NCBI GenBank assembly: GCA_902764915.1
Contig: CACWXY010000005.1
Location: 93,955-157,954, forward strand
Reading direction: 5' to 3'
DNA: 64,000 nucleotides
Source of the DNA: an uncultured Eubacteriales bacterium
GTDB lineage: Bacteria; Bacillota; Clostridia; Christensenellales; Aristaeellaceae
The notes under the pieces were generated by a model that was not told where the DNA came from, ran no database searches, and saw only the letters and a program-made list of their open reading frames with translations. Shown here in pieces: positions 39,043 through 48,414 of the stretch; position 1 is the stretch's first letter; the number at the start of each line of letters is the position of its first letter. The position numbers were made by a program, and so were the translations under genes.

Positions 39043-40077
39043 ATGTCCCAGAAAAACATTACCATCTATGATCTGGCAAAGGAAGCCGGTGTATCCCCTG
39101 CCACCGTCTCGCGGATTCTGAACGGAACCACGGCTGTATCGCCCAAAAAGCGGGAAGCGGTCATGACGCTGATTCACAAGTACCAGTTCCAGCCCAACGC
39201 GCTGGCACGCGCACTCTCGGAAAAGCGTTCCCGGCTGATTGCCATGGTGGTAGCACATGCAGAGAACTCCTATTACAACAGTCTTTTTGCCGCCTGCGAA
39301 TCAGAAGCCTATCGCCGCGGCTATGTCACGGTCCTTCTGAGCACGCATTCCGTGCCTGAAACCGAGGAATCCGTGATCCGGCGTATGGGTGAACTGCGGC
39401 CGGATGCCGTGATTCTGTGCGGCGGACGGATTGATCTGGCGGAACCGGATCCCGACTTTATCCGCATGCTCGCTTCCCTGAGCGAGCGCATGCGTCTTGT
39501 GGTCGGTTCGCAGAGCCCACGTCCCGGCATTCCCGGGATTGCCGTCGACCATGAGAAGAGTATGGAACTGGCCCTGTCATATCTGACATCCCTGGGGCAT
39601 CGTGAAATCGGCTTTGTCTATACCGGCGCGCCATATTACGGTACCGTGCAGCGTCTGACCCGCTTTTCCGCCATCATGGATGCGATGCATCTGCCGCTGC
39701 ATCCCGAATGGCTGATCGAAGTTCCCGAGTACGATATTCCCTCCGGCGTTATCGGCGCGGAGCGGATTCTCGCCCTTTCCCATCGGCCAACTGCCATACT
39801 GGGCATGAACGATATGGTTTCCTCCGGTATTCTGCAGGGACTGCTCGCCCATGGCGTGCAGGTTCCGCAGGACATTTCCCTTCTGGGGTTTGATGATACC
39901 TTTGTCACCCGTATCGCCGCGCCGCATCTCACATCCATCGGCTATGATTACCCGACCTATGCCAGACTGCTTCTGGACGCCGCACTGTATGAGGGCGACC
40001 CGGGCGAATATCCACAGAACCAGATCATTCCGGTGTACCTGAAGGTCCGGGATTCCTGCCGCCGACTGGATGTCTGA
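39043..40077 (+). CDS. LacI-family transcriptional regulator
   Basis: A 344-residue repressor. The N-terminal helix-turn-helix is ITIYDLAKEAGVSPATVSRI with the hinge helix ALARALSEKRSR. The rest is a periplasmic-binding-type effector domain (AVDHEKSMELALSYLTSLGH, then LLGFDDTFVTRIAAPHLTSI). GGAGG lies five bases before the ATG at 43 bases into the frame, so the shorter start is used. It sits between the GH-A hydrolase and the importer genes it probably controls; a perfect 14-bp palindrome at 40266 is a candidate operator. Confidence 0.93.
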   Translation: MSQKNITIYDLAKEAGVSPATVSRILNGTTAVSPKKREAVMTLIHKYQFQPNALARALSEKRSRLIAMVVAHAENSYYNSLFAACESEAYRRGYVTVLLSTHSVPETEESVIRRMGELRPDAVILCGGRIDLAEPDPDFIRMLASLSERMRLVVGSQSPRPGIPGIAVDHEKSMELALSYLTSLGHREIGFVYTGAPYYGTVQRLTRFSAIMDAMHLPLHPEWLIEVPEYDIPSGVIGAERILALSHRPTAILGMNDMVSSGILQGLLAHGVQVPQDISLLGFDDTFVTRIAAPHLTSIGYDYPTYARLLLDAALYEGDPGEYPQNQIIPVYLKVRDSCRRLDV

Positions 40078-40129
40078 GTTATGTTGGTATGTGTAATCTG
40101 GTAAAAATAAAAAAACTATTGAAAAAGTC

Positions 40130-40158
40130 TTGCAATCATTATGCCCCTTCCTTATAAT
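40130..40158 (+). promoter_or_regulatory. Promoter of the sugar importer/GH2 operon
   Basis: TTGCAA (40130-40135), 17 bases, then a consensus TATAAT (40153-40158), in an AT-rich stretch. A leader of about 140 bases follows before the permease start. Confidence 0.75.
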
Positions 40159-40265
40159 TTATATATCTGCTGACGTCATGACAGGGAGCATTCCCGGTCG
40201 ATGTCAGATATCCGTTACATGAGGAACCTTTTCAGAGACAGAACGGCAATAGTTGTCCCCGTTCC

Positions 40266-40279
40266 TGAAACCGGTTTCA
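40266..40279. promoter_or_regulatory. Palindromic LacI/CcpA-type operator
   Basis: TGAAACCGGTTTCA is a perfect 14-bp palindrome with central CG. It matches the catabolite-responsive element consensus and equally a LacI-family operator. It lies about 110 bases downstream of the -10 box and 27 bases before the preferred permease start, so binding would act as a roadblock. Confidence 0.75.
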
Positions 40280-40306
40280 AAATTATTCGGAAAGGTTGTG
40301 TACTGC

Positions 40307-41260
40307 TTGCAAAAGACTGTAACCCCTCCCCAGAAAAAATACGTAAAACCTTCCCTTGGCCGAACCCTCGGTCAGAATAAGGCCCTGATACTCATGTGTC
40401 TGCCGGCCATCCTCTTCTTTTTCGTCTTTTCCTATCTGCCGATGCCGGGAGCATACATCGCCTTTACCAATTTTCAGTACAACAAAGGAATCTTTGCCAG
40501 TCCCTTCGTCGGCCTGAAGAATTTTGAGTTTCTCTTCATTTCCGGCCAGCTGGGTCTTCTTCTGCGCAATACCATTCTCTACAACATTGCTTTCATCGTA
40601 CTGGGCAATGTGGTGCAGCTTGCCTTTGCCATTCTCCTCAATGAAGTGGGAAGCAAGATCTACAAGAAGACAGCCCAGTCCATCATGTTTCTCCCCTACT
40701 TTATTTCGGATGTTCTGGTTTCCCTTCTTGTCTACAATCTCATCAACTATGACTACGGCTTCATCTCCAATCTGGTCCGTTCCCTGGGCGGCACCATGCC
40801 CAAGGTTTATCAGGACGCGAACGCCTGGCCGTTCATTATCGTGCTGGTGAACCTTTGGAAGTCCACCGGTTATGGAACGGTTGTCTATTTCGCGGCCATC
40901 ACCGGCATGGATTCATCCATGATGGAAGCCGCACAGATTGACGGCGCCAACGCATGGCAGCGTATCCGCTTTATTACGCTGCCCACGCTCAAGCCTACCG
41001 TTGTCATTCTTTTCCTCTTTGCCATTGGCGGCATTCTCAAGGGCAATTTCGGCCTTTTCTACAACCTGGTCGGCAACAACTCCATGCTTTTCAAGACCAC
41101 CGACATCATCGAAACCTATGTGTATCGCTCCATGATGAACAGCTTTAACTTCTCTCAGTCCAGCGCCGTGGGTCTGTTCCAGAGCGTTGTCGGCTTCTTC
41201 ATTGTGCTGGGAGCCAACGCCTTTGTGAAACATCTGGATCCTGACTACGCCCTGTTCTGA
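40307..41260 (+). CDS. Carbohydrate ABC transporter permease, LplB-type
   Basis: A membrane subunit of about 317 residues with six hydrophobic helices. The first, LMCLPAILFFFVFSYLPMPG, and the motif IAFTNFQYNKGIFASPFVGL are typical of LplB. The ATPase-contact loop is EAAQIDGANAWQRIRFITLP. The start is uncertain: a TTG at 40307 has AAAGG ten bases upstream, whereas the longest reading from a TTG at 40253 lacks a ribosome binding site and would place the operator palindrome inside the gene. It pairs with the permease starting at 41295. No ATPase gene is in this operon. Confidence 0.87.
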   Translation: MQKTVTPPQKKYVKPSLGRTLGQNKALILMCLPAILFFFVFSYLPMPGAYIAFTNFQYNKGIFASPFVGLKNFEFLFISGQLGLLLRNTILYNIAFIVLGNVVQLAFAILLNEVGSKIYKKTAQSIMFLPYFISDVLVSLLVYNLINYDYGFISNLVRSLGGTMPKVYQDANAWPFIIVLVNLWKSTGYGTVVYFAAITGMDSSMMEAAQIDGANAWQRIRFITLPTLKPTVVILFLFAIGGILKGNFGLFYNLVGNNSMLFKTTDIIETYVYRSMMNSFNFSQSSAVGLFQSVVGFFIVLGANAFVKHLDPDYALF

Positions 41261-41294
41261 GGCTCAGCGACTGCAAGAGAAAGGAATGATCATC

Positions 41295-42215
41295 ATGACG
41301 ACACCGAAGCCTGCCATGCATACAACGCATATCAAGAAGGATTCGTCCCAGATTGTCATCAATACCATTACCTATATTCTGGTGACCATCTTCTGTGTTC
41401 TGTGTATTACGCCCTTCTGGATGATTATCGCATCCTCCTTTTCTACCGAGGACGCGATCCGGCGAACCGGCTTTACCCTGTGGCCCAGCGCCTTCTCCAC
41501 TTATTCCTATGAGCTGCTTTTCCGCTCCCCGGACCAGATGATCGGCGCCTATGTCGTCACCATCGCCCTGGCCGCCATCGGCACGCTGATCGGACTGTTC
41601 ATCATCTCCATGACCGGCTATGCCCTGCAGCGCAAGGATTTCCCCTACCGCAACGGGATCATGTTCTATATCTACTTCACGTCCCTTTTCTCCGCAGGTC
41701 TGGTGCCCTTCTATCTGCTGATGGTGCAGACCCTGAACCTGCGTGACTCCTACTTTGCCATTCTTCTGCCGCTTCTGATGAGCCCGTGGCTGATTGTGCT
41801 GATGAAGAACTTCGTCAAGGACATTCCCCACGAGATCACCGAGTCCGGCAAAATCGACGGTGCCGGCGACTTCCGCATCTTCTATGCGCTGATCCTGCCG
41901 AACCTGAAGCCGGCTCTGGCCACCATCGGGCTGTTCCTTGCCCTGAGCTACTGGAACGAATGGTACTATTCCTCCCTGTTCCTTACCTCCAAGGTGGAGT
42001 ATCGTCCGCTGCAGTACCACCTTTATAACGTCATCAACAAGGTGGCCAGTCTGAAAAACTCCGTGGCCGGGTCCAACGTTGTCATCACGGACCTGCCCGG
42101 CGAAACCCTGAAAATGGCAACAGCTGTTGTGGCTACAGGCCCGATTATTCTTCTCTATCCCTTCGTACAGAAGTACTTCGTGGCCGGCCTGACCGTCGGT
42201 GCTGTCAAGGGCTGA
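41295..42215 (+). CDS. Carbohydrate ABC transporter permease, YtcP-type
   Basis: The second channel subunit, 306 residues, six helices. The early region ILVTIFCVLCITPFWMIIAS and the coupling loop ESGKIDGAGDFRIFYALILP identify the group, and it ends FVAGLTVGAVKG as is usual. I favour the ATG at 41295, eight bases from AAAGGA, over the ATG at 41286. It lies 34 bases after the LplB-type permease and 61 bases before the binding protein. Confidence 0.92.
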   Translation: MTTPKPAMHTTHIKKDSSQIVINTITYILVTIFCVLCITPFWMIIASSFSTEDAIRRTGFTLWPSAFSTYSYELLFRSPDQMIGAYVVTIALAAIGTLIGLFIISMTGYALQRKDFPYRNGIMFYIYFTSLFSAGLVPFYLLMVQTLNLRDSYFAILLPLLMSPWLIVLMKNFVKDIPHEITESGKIDGAGDFRIFYALILPNLKPALATIGLFLALSYWNEWYYSSLFLTSKVEYRPLQYHLYNVINKVASLKNSVAGSNVVITDLPGETLKMATAVVATGPIILLYPFVQKYFVAGLTVGAVKG

Positions 42216-42276
42216 TCCCTTTTCCTTCGGTATTGCGCCCATCGGGCTCAATCATATTTTAAAGGAGGTTTCCTCT

Positions 42277-43803
42277 ATGAAAAAAATCATTGCTATGCTT
42301 CTGGCGATGGCTATGCTCATGTGCATGCTGCCCGCCATGGCAGACAGCGCGATTGACACATCCGAACATGTGAAGATCGTGTACCTGGTAACTGGCGACA
42401 AGCCCACCAACCGCACCGATGAAATTCTGGGCAAGATCAATGAGATCCTGACCGAAAAGATCAATGCGGAGCTGGAGTTCCGCTGGATCGAATGGACCGA
42501 CTGGCAGACCCAGTACAACCTGGCTCTGGCCACCCAGTCCGGCGACATCGACCTGATCGGCACTGCTACCGACTGGCTGGATGCATGGCCCAACTGCCAG
42601 AAGGGTGCCTTCCTGGCCCTGTCTGAGGACATGCTCAAGACCTATGCGCCCAAGACCTGGGAATCCGTCTCCGAAGCGCACTGGGATCTGTGCAAGTACA
42701 ACGGCGAGATCTATCTCATGCCCGAAGACAACTATGCACAGTGGACCAACCATGGCTTCATGTATCGTCAGGACTGGGCCCGCGAAGCCGGCCTGGAAAA
42801 CGGCGTTCATTCCTGGGCTGACCTGGCTGTCTACTTCCAGTATGTGAAGGACAACAAGGAAGACGTCATCCCGTGGGATGCCAACGGCAACGGTTCCTCC
42901 TACAGCCCCCAGATGGCTGGCGGCTGGCAGGTGTCCCATACCGGCAACATCGCCATTGAAGGCTTCCCGGTACCAATCTTCTACGGCGAGAGCAAGGAAA
43001 ATCCCTACACGCTGAGCCGCTATTATCTGGAAGGCGACGAGCTCGTCAACTTCGCCAAGGAAATGAAGAAGTGGGCTGACGCCGGTTACTGGCGCGCTGA
43101 CGTTCTCAACTACACCGGCGACGTTGCTGGCGAAATGGAAGAGGGCAAGACGGCTGCTCATCAGCATCACACCCAGACCTGGACCGGCGAGCGCACCACC
43201 ATGGAACGCAAGCAGCCCGGTTCTGACCTCGGCTTCTTCTGGTTCGGCGAGGAAATGAACAACCTGATCGCTCTGAACATCACCCATGGCGCTATGGCAG
43301 TGGCTGCCCAGAGCAAGCATCCGGAACGCGCCCTGATGGTCTATGACCTCATGCGCAATGATCCGGAGATCTATCATCTCATGCAGTATGGCATTGAGGG
43401 CGAAATGTACACCGTTGACGAAAACGGCCTGTTCTCCCGTCCTGAAGGCTTCGAAGATTCCACCGACGGCGTGTCCTTCAACTTCTGGTGGGGCCGCAAC
43501 GACAATCTCGAATACAAGAATGCACAGCTTGACTGGGATGCCATCGATGCTCTGTACGCCAAGTATGACGAAGTCAAGATTGACTATCCCTATGGCCAGT
43601 ACATCTATGACAACTCCATGGTCGGCGTATTCATGGACAACCTGTCCAATGTGTACAACACCTATATGCCGCGTATCGTCTTCGGTATGAACGACGATCC
43701 CGAGGCCCTGGTAGCGGAATTCCGTCAGGCGCTGCAGGATGCCGGCATTGAGATGGTCATGACCGAAATCCAGAACCAGCTGGATGCTGTCTACGCCAAG
43801 TAA
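42277..43803 (+). CDS. Extracellular sugar solute-binding protein
   Basis: A 508-residue substrate-capture protein. MKKIIAMLLAMAMLMCMLPAM is a signal peptide ending AMADSAID; the single Cys in it is not in a lipobox. The mature part begins with KIVYLVTGDKPTNRTDEIL, common in binding proteins paired with LplB/YtcP permeases. A near-consensus AAAGGAGG precedes the ATG at 42277. Codon use is noticeably more biased than in the neighbours, as expected of a highly expressed gene. A terminator-like hairpin separates it from the GH2 gene. Confidence 0.92.
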   Translation: MKKIIAMLLAMAMLMCMLPAMADSAIDTSEHVKIVYLVTGDKPTNRTDEILGKINEILTEKINAELEFRWIEWTDWQTQYNLALATQSGDIDLIGTATDWLDAWPNCQKGAFLALSEDMLKTYAPKTWESVSEAHWDLCKYNGEIYLMPEDNYAQWTNHGFMYRQDWAREAGLENGVHSWADLAVYFQYVKDNKEDVIPWDANGNGSSYSPQMAGGWQVSHTGNIAIEGFPVPIFYGESKENPYTLSRYYLEGDELVNFAKEMKKWADAGYWRADVLNYTGDVAGEMEEGKTAAHQHHTQTWTGERTTMERKQPGSDLGFFWFGEEMNNLIALNITHGAMAVAAQSKHPERALMVYDLMRNDPEIYHLMQYGIEGEMYTVDENGLFSRPEGFEDSTDGVSFNFWWGRNDNLEYKNAQLDWDAIDALYAKYDEVKIDYPYGQYIYDNSMVGVFMDNLSNVYNTYMPRIVFGMNDDPEALVAEFRQALQDAGIEMVMTEIQNQLDAVYAK

Positions 43804-43818
43804 TCGCTGACATATTCC

Positions 43819-43858
43819 GGGGATGCCATGGGCCGAATGCCCTGGCATCCCCTTTTTT
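43819..43858 (+). terminator. Intrinsic terminator after the binding-protein gene
   Basis: A 10-bp outer stem (43819-43828 with 43843-43852) plus a 4-bp inner stem and a run of six T. It would end or attenuate the transcript before the GH2 gene. Confidence 0.85.
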
Positions 43859-43877
43859 ATCTTGCAAGGAGGTCTCT

Positions 43878-46163
43878 ATGATCCCAACTCAACACATCGA
43901 CCGGGACTGGCGCTTTCATCTGGGCGATGCGCCGGATGCCGATTTCATGGGCTATGACGACCGCGCATGGCATACAGTGCATCTGCCCCATGACTGGGCT
44001 GTGGAACACCCCTTTGACCGCGCGCACTCCTCCGGCACGGGCTATCTTCCCGGCGGCACATCCTGGTACCGCAAACATCTGACACTGACGGCCCAGGACG
44101 CATCCGGTCATGTCTTTCTTACATTTCAGGGTATCTACAAGCATGCCAGGGTCTGGGTCAATTCCTATTACCTGGGACAGCATGCCTACGGCTATACCAG
44201 TTTTTCCTATGATCTGAAGGGACTTGTGCGGGAAGGCGAAAACGTGATCAGTGTACGCGTCGAGCACGAGGACACCGCCGACTCCCGCTGGTACACAGGC
44301 TCCGGGATTGACCGGCATGTGGACCTGACGGTCACGGGAAACGCCTTCCTCGATCGGGATACGCTCTTTGTGCGCACCAGCCGTGCCACTTCAGAAGAGG
44401 CACGGCTCGCCTGTACCTTTTCCGTTGCGGGCGGTCCGGATGCCCACGCAGACATCCGACTCCTTGCACCGGAAGGAACCGTGGCGAGCGAATCAAGCTG
44501 TCCTGCCGGCATCCATGACATCACTTTCTCCGTGCCCGCTCCGCGCCTCTGGTCTCCGGACTGTCCGTCCCTGTATACCCTTGTGTGCACGGTCTATGAC
44601 GGAACGGAAATGTCCGACTGCCTGACACTGCCCATAGGCATCCGAACCTTCTGTTTTGATCCAAACACCGGCTTTTCCCTGAATGGCCAGTCCATGAAGC
44701 TCAGGGGCGTATGCGTCCATCATGACGCGGGCTGTCTCGGTGCCGCCGTGCCCAAAGCCGTCTGGGCACGCCGTCTTTCCAAATTCAAGGAAATGGGTTG
44801 CAATGCCCTGCGCACAGCCCACAATCCCCCGGACCCGGATCTTCTGGACCTGTGTGACGAAATGGGTTTTCTTGTCATGGATGAAGCGTTTGACGAATGG
44901 GAAGGCACCAAAAACAAATGGTGGCAGGGCCACAACGTGTATCCGCCCAAGCATTTCGGATACGCCGAGGACTTTCCCCAGTGGCACAGGAGTGATCTGG
45001 AGAGCATGATCCGCAGGGATCGGAATCATCCCTGCGTCATTCTCTGGTCCATCGGCAATGAAATCGATTATCCGAACGATCCCTATGTCACGCCTCTTTT
45101 CAGGGAAGTGCTGGGCAACAACGACGCCAACAAGCCACTGGCAGAACGCCTGTATGACGTGAGAAAGCCGGACGCCTCTCGCCTCCCCGTCATTGCCCGG
45201 GAACTGGTGGATATCGTGCATGCACTGGACACAACCCGTCCGGTTCTGAGCGCGCTGTCCTTTCCGGAGCTCTCCAACCGCACCGGGCTGGCCGATACCT
45301 TGGACCTGTCCGGATACAATTATCGGGAATCCTTCTATGAGGATGACCATGCGCGCTACCCGGATCGAGTCATTCTCGGCAGCGAAAACAGCCATGCCCC
45401 TGATGCCTGGTATGCCGTTGTGGATCATGACTTTATTGCCGGACAGTTCCTCTGGACTGGGATTGACTTCCTCGGTGAGTGCAAGGGATGGCCGGTACGC
45501 ATCAGCCAGGCCGGCGCACTGACGCTGGCAGGAATGGAAAAACCGCTGTATGCTCAGCGCAGAGCCCTGTGGACTGAAACACCTTACCTGCGCATTGCCG
45601 TGGGCTCTCCGGATGAAGATCACGGTGCCTGGGGAGAAAGCTTCCTCTGGCAGGGGGCAAGCGGTGAAATCCGGCGGGTCAGTGTCTATACCAACGCAAG
45701 GGAAGCCACTCTGTACCTGAACGGCATGTCTCTGGGGACCAGATCACCCTGTCCGGAACGTTCCTGCCGCATCACCTGGGATGTGCCCTATGAAGCAGGC
45801 ACACTGCGGGCCGTCGCGGAAGGCGTGGAAGACGTGCTCAAAACGCCCGGCACGGCACAGTCAATGGATGTCATCAAGCAGGTCTATGCCTGTGATCCGT
45901 CCATTGTGCAGCTGGAAATCACCCTGAAGGATGCCGCCGGCTCCCCCGCTCTGGATGAGGTCCTGTACGTGCAGCCCTTGGGTCCCATTTCCCTGATGGG
46001 CATCGAAAACGGGCAATGCGATGATCTGACCCCCTACAGCGTACCCTACCGCTGTACGCTTCTGGGAAAAGCCATCGTCTATCTCCGGGTGCCTACAGAT
46101 GCCTGCCCGGGACGCGTTCACCTCTTTACTTCCGGTGGACGCACGGCAGATATCACACTGTAA
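43878..46163 (+). CDS. Glycoside hydrolase family 2, beta-galactosidase
   Basis: Hydrolyses terminal beta-galactosides, 761 residues, no signal peptide. The N-terminal sugar-binding domain shows LPHDWAVEHPFD and the jelly-roll motif VFLTFQGIYKHARVWVN. The barrel holds the acid/base in WSIGNEIDYPND and the nucleophile in VILGSENSHAPDAW. C-terminal immunoglobulin-like domains follow, with the DUF4982-type segment VSVYTNAREATLYLNGMSLG. AAGGAGG precedes the ATG. It probably cleaves the oligosaccharide brought in by the importer upstream. Beta-glucuronidase or mannosidase activity cannot be excluded. Confidence 0.9.
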   Translation: MIPTQHIDRDWRFHLGDAPDADFMGYDDRAWHTVHLPHDWAVEHPFDRAHSSGTGYLPGGTSWYRKHLTLTAQDASGHVFLTFQGIYKHARVWVNSYYLGQHAYGYTSFSYDLKGLVREGENVISVRVEHEDTADSRWYTGSGIDRHVDLTVTGNAFLDRDTLFVRTSRATSEEARLACTFSVAGGPDAHADIRLLAPEGTVASESSCPAGIHDITFSVPAPRLWSPDCPSLYTLVCTVYDGTEMSDCLTLPIGIRTFCFDPNTGFSLNGQSMKLRGVCVHHDAGCLGAAVPKAVWARRLSKFKEMGCNALRTAHNPPDPDLLDLCDEMGFLVMDEAFDEWEGTKNKWWQGHNVYPPKHFGYAEDFPQWHRSDLESMIRRDRNHPCVILWSIGNEIDYPNDPYVTPLFREVLGNNDANKPLAERLYDVRKPDASRLPVIARELVDIVHALDTTRPVLSALSFPELSNRTGLADTLDLSGYNYRESFYEDDHARYPDRVILGSENSHAPDAWYAVVDHDFIAGQFLWTGIDFLGECKGWPVRISQAGALTLAGMEKPLYAQRRALWTETPYLRIAVGSPDEDHGAWGESFLWQGASGEIRRVSVYTNAREATLYLNGMSLGTRSPCPERSCRITWDVPYEAGTLRAVAEGVEDVLKTPGTAQSMDVIKQVYACDPSIVQLEITLKDAAGSPALDEVLYVQPLGPISLMGIENGQCDDLTPYSVPYRCTLLGKAIVYLRVPTDACPGRVHLFTSGGRTADITL

Positions 46164-46165
46164 TC

Positions 46166-46211
46166 CATGCCGAAAGTCATCTTTTCGCCGGATGGCTTTC
46201 GGCATGTTTTT
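46166..46211 (+). terminator. Intrinsic terminator of the GH2 gene
   Basis: A 16-bp stem with one wobble pair (46166-46181 with 46191-46206), a 9-base loop and five T, immediately after the stop codon. Confidence 0.93.
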
Positions 46212-46306
46212 ATGTTTCCCGTGCCCTCTGAGATTGACGCAGATAGCGCTTCATGATATTTTGCAGGCAGAAGATATCCCATCTATTCCTATCAGGAGGA
46301 CACCCT

Positions 46307-47537
46307 ATGACAGCCCGCAGACTTACCAATGAAGAAACGCTCTGGGCACAGCGGAACATGACTGTCTGCTTTGGCGGATCCTTTGACGAAAACCAGTCAC
46401 GTACCGCGCTTCAGGATCCATCACGTCCTGCACCGACGTCCTGCACCGGATCCCACCTATGGTGCATTTGTGGACGGCATGCAGACACCAGCTGCCACCC
46501 TGATCGTCAATCCTTACCGCGTGCGCTTTGACGGGCACGCAGCAAACATGGGCGGCATCGGCGGCGTCGCCACACTTCCGCCCTTCCGGCGCATGGGCCT
46601 GGTGCGGGCTATCATGAGCGAAAGCCACCGGGAGATGCATGCAGGCGGCACACCCTTTGCAGCTCTGCATCCCTTTGCCCGCGGCTTTTACAAGCAGTTC
46701 GGGTATGCGCCCGGCGCACCATTGCATGTATGGACGCTCCCGCATGCAGACCTGAGCCGTATTCCGGATCAGGGCGGCTCTGTAACTCAGCTTTTCCCGG
46801 GAGACTCTCTGGAACCGCTGCTGTGCGTCTATGAAAAGGCCATGGAAAACGTCAATCTCTCCTCGATTCGTGAATCTTTTGATCCCGGGCTGGAAAAAAG
46901 CGCGTTCCTCAATGAAGGCCGGAGCATCTTCGTATGGTGGGAAAACGAACAGCCCTGCGGCTTTCTCATCGGACACATGGTCGATCGGGTCATGCACTGC
47001 GAAAGCGGATTCTCACACAAAGGTATGTGCCTGTATACCTCGCCCCGTGCGCTCCTGGCACTTCTGCACTTTTTCCACACTGCTTTTCTGTCCCATGCAT
47101 CCGCCCTGTGTCTGACACTGCCCGCAGAGATGGATCTGTACAGTTTCCTGCCCGGCGGTTTCTCCACCGGCTCTCTTTCCACCGGATGTGCACATGTCCA
47201 CAACGGCATGATCCGCGTCGTTCATGCGGAAAATGCGCTGCAGCTGGCCCGTTGTCAAGGGAACGGCTCGCTCTGTGTAGAAGTCGATGACGCCCTGATC
47301 CCGGAAAACAGCGGACGCTTTCTGATCACTTTCCGGCAGGGAGCAGACAATCAGGTGTCACGCACGGACAGGGAACCGGATCTGACGATTACACCAGGTG
47401 CTCTGGCACAGCTTCTGTGCGGCATAAAAACGCCCTTGGACTTTCCTTTCATGGAAGGCGTCTGCGTACACCGCCCTGACGCGCCTTTCTCTGCACTGTT
47501 TTATCCCAAAGCCTGCCGCTTCTGGGATCTTTTCTGA
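46307..47537 (+). pseudogene. Eis-like GNAT acetyltransferase disrupted by a 13-bp tandem duplication
   Basis: The true start is the ATG at 46307 after AGGAGG (MTARRLTNEETLWAQRNM). The frame is lost at two exact copies of ACGTCCTGCACCG (46423-46435 and 46436-46448). Removing one copy joins the frames as QDPSRPAPDPTYGAFVDG and gives a continuous product of about 405 residues. The rest is a two-domain GNAT with MGGIGGVATLPPFRRMGLVR (acetyl-CoA loop) and a C-terminal sterol-carrier-like domain, as in Eis-family N-acetyltransferases. An internal ATG at 46371 could still start the second part but has no ribosome binding site. Either inactivated or switched off reversibly. Confidence 0.88.
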
Positions 47538-48261
47538 GCCGGAGTCCGGCAGGCGCCCGTATCGGTCCATGTACCAAGCCTTTCCCCTGGTTCCGGCATT
47601 CCACATGCTGTGCAGTCCTGTTTCCCCTGTCTGCACCGCAGACTGCCTGAGACTGGCAAAAGGGACAGCTTTGACCCGCATTGATTGACATCCATTTGAT
47701 TTCCCGCGAAGCGCAAAATCATGTACATATGTTCCGCCGAAGTCCCGACCTCCATTCTCTCCGGCAAAGTCTGCAGCATGCACTGCTCGGCTCCTGTCGC
47801 TGCCACTTCATCATGAATGTACCCTGCAGTCTCTCTGCCAGCAGGGCAGTTCCAGGAACGGACCGCCGATCGCTGCGCCATCATGGCCGGATGCACCTGG
47901 GAACTGCTAAGCCGCAGACAGCGGGTTGATGCCATTCCCACCAGGAAGGACTGTAATCATACTGCATTCACGCCGCGCAGATCGACCTGAATGCCGGTAC
48001 GGGGGACGGCTATCGCCCCTCGCACAAGCAGCATGAAATGCACCTTGTGGTCTAGGCTTTGCACACTGTGTGAAACCCCAGCAGACGGGAAACTGCACCA
48101 GCGCAGTTTTTGCCAGAACAGGTCAGCATGCGCGCTGGGAGGGCATCATCAGCCTGCTGCACATTCTGTCGGCAGAAAGTTGCATTTTCCCACAGGCAAG
48201 GCGTATCCGTGCTCTTTTGCTATCGCCCAGAAAAAACACAGCGGAGTCTATGGAAATCCCC

Positions 48262-48290
48262 TTGAAATGTCGCCTGAAATCCTGTATGAT
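48262..48290 (+). promoter_or_regulatory. Promoter of the second sugar importer operon
   Basis: TTGAAA (48262-48267), 17 bases, then TATGAT (48285-48290). It lies about 125 bases upstream of the binding-protein start. Confidence 0.65.
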
Positions 48291-48374
48291 GCCTTTGGTA
48301 CTTATCTCTGTGTACAGACGGATTCCCTATACAGGACGGTTTCCCGGTTTATCATCTTCTGCTGAGATTTTGCG

Positions 48375-48388
48375 TGAAAGCGCTAAAT
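48375..48388 (+). promoter_or_regulatory. Catabolite-responsive-element-like site
   Basis: TGAAAGCGCTAAAT matches 12 of 14 positions of the catabolite-responsive element, with the central AGCGCT palindrome. It lies between the promoter and the start codon, as at 40266. Confidence 0.4.
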
Positions 48389-48414
48389 CATACATCTCTA
48401 TAGGAGGAAGAATC

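Larger units (their letters stand above)
47538..48414. other. Long region without a gene
   Basis: About 880 bases. The frame running into the binding-protein gene from 48070 is untranslated leader. A short GCCGGA/TCCGGC hairpin follows the acetyltransferase stop. The last 160 bases hold a promoter and an operator-like site. The remainder shows nothing I can name. Confidence 0.5.

Noticed and set aside
44493..45623. Long minus-strand open frame opposite the GH2 gene
   Set aside because: It is antisense to a gene with clear catalytic motifs and has His/Gly-rich shadow composition and no ribosome binding site. The same holds for the long antisense frames at 3131-4138, 22023-23333, 42259-43848 and 48388-49722.
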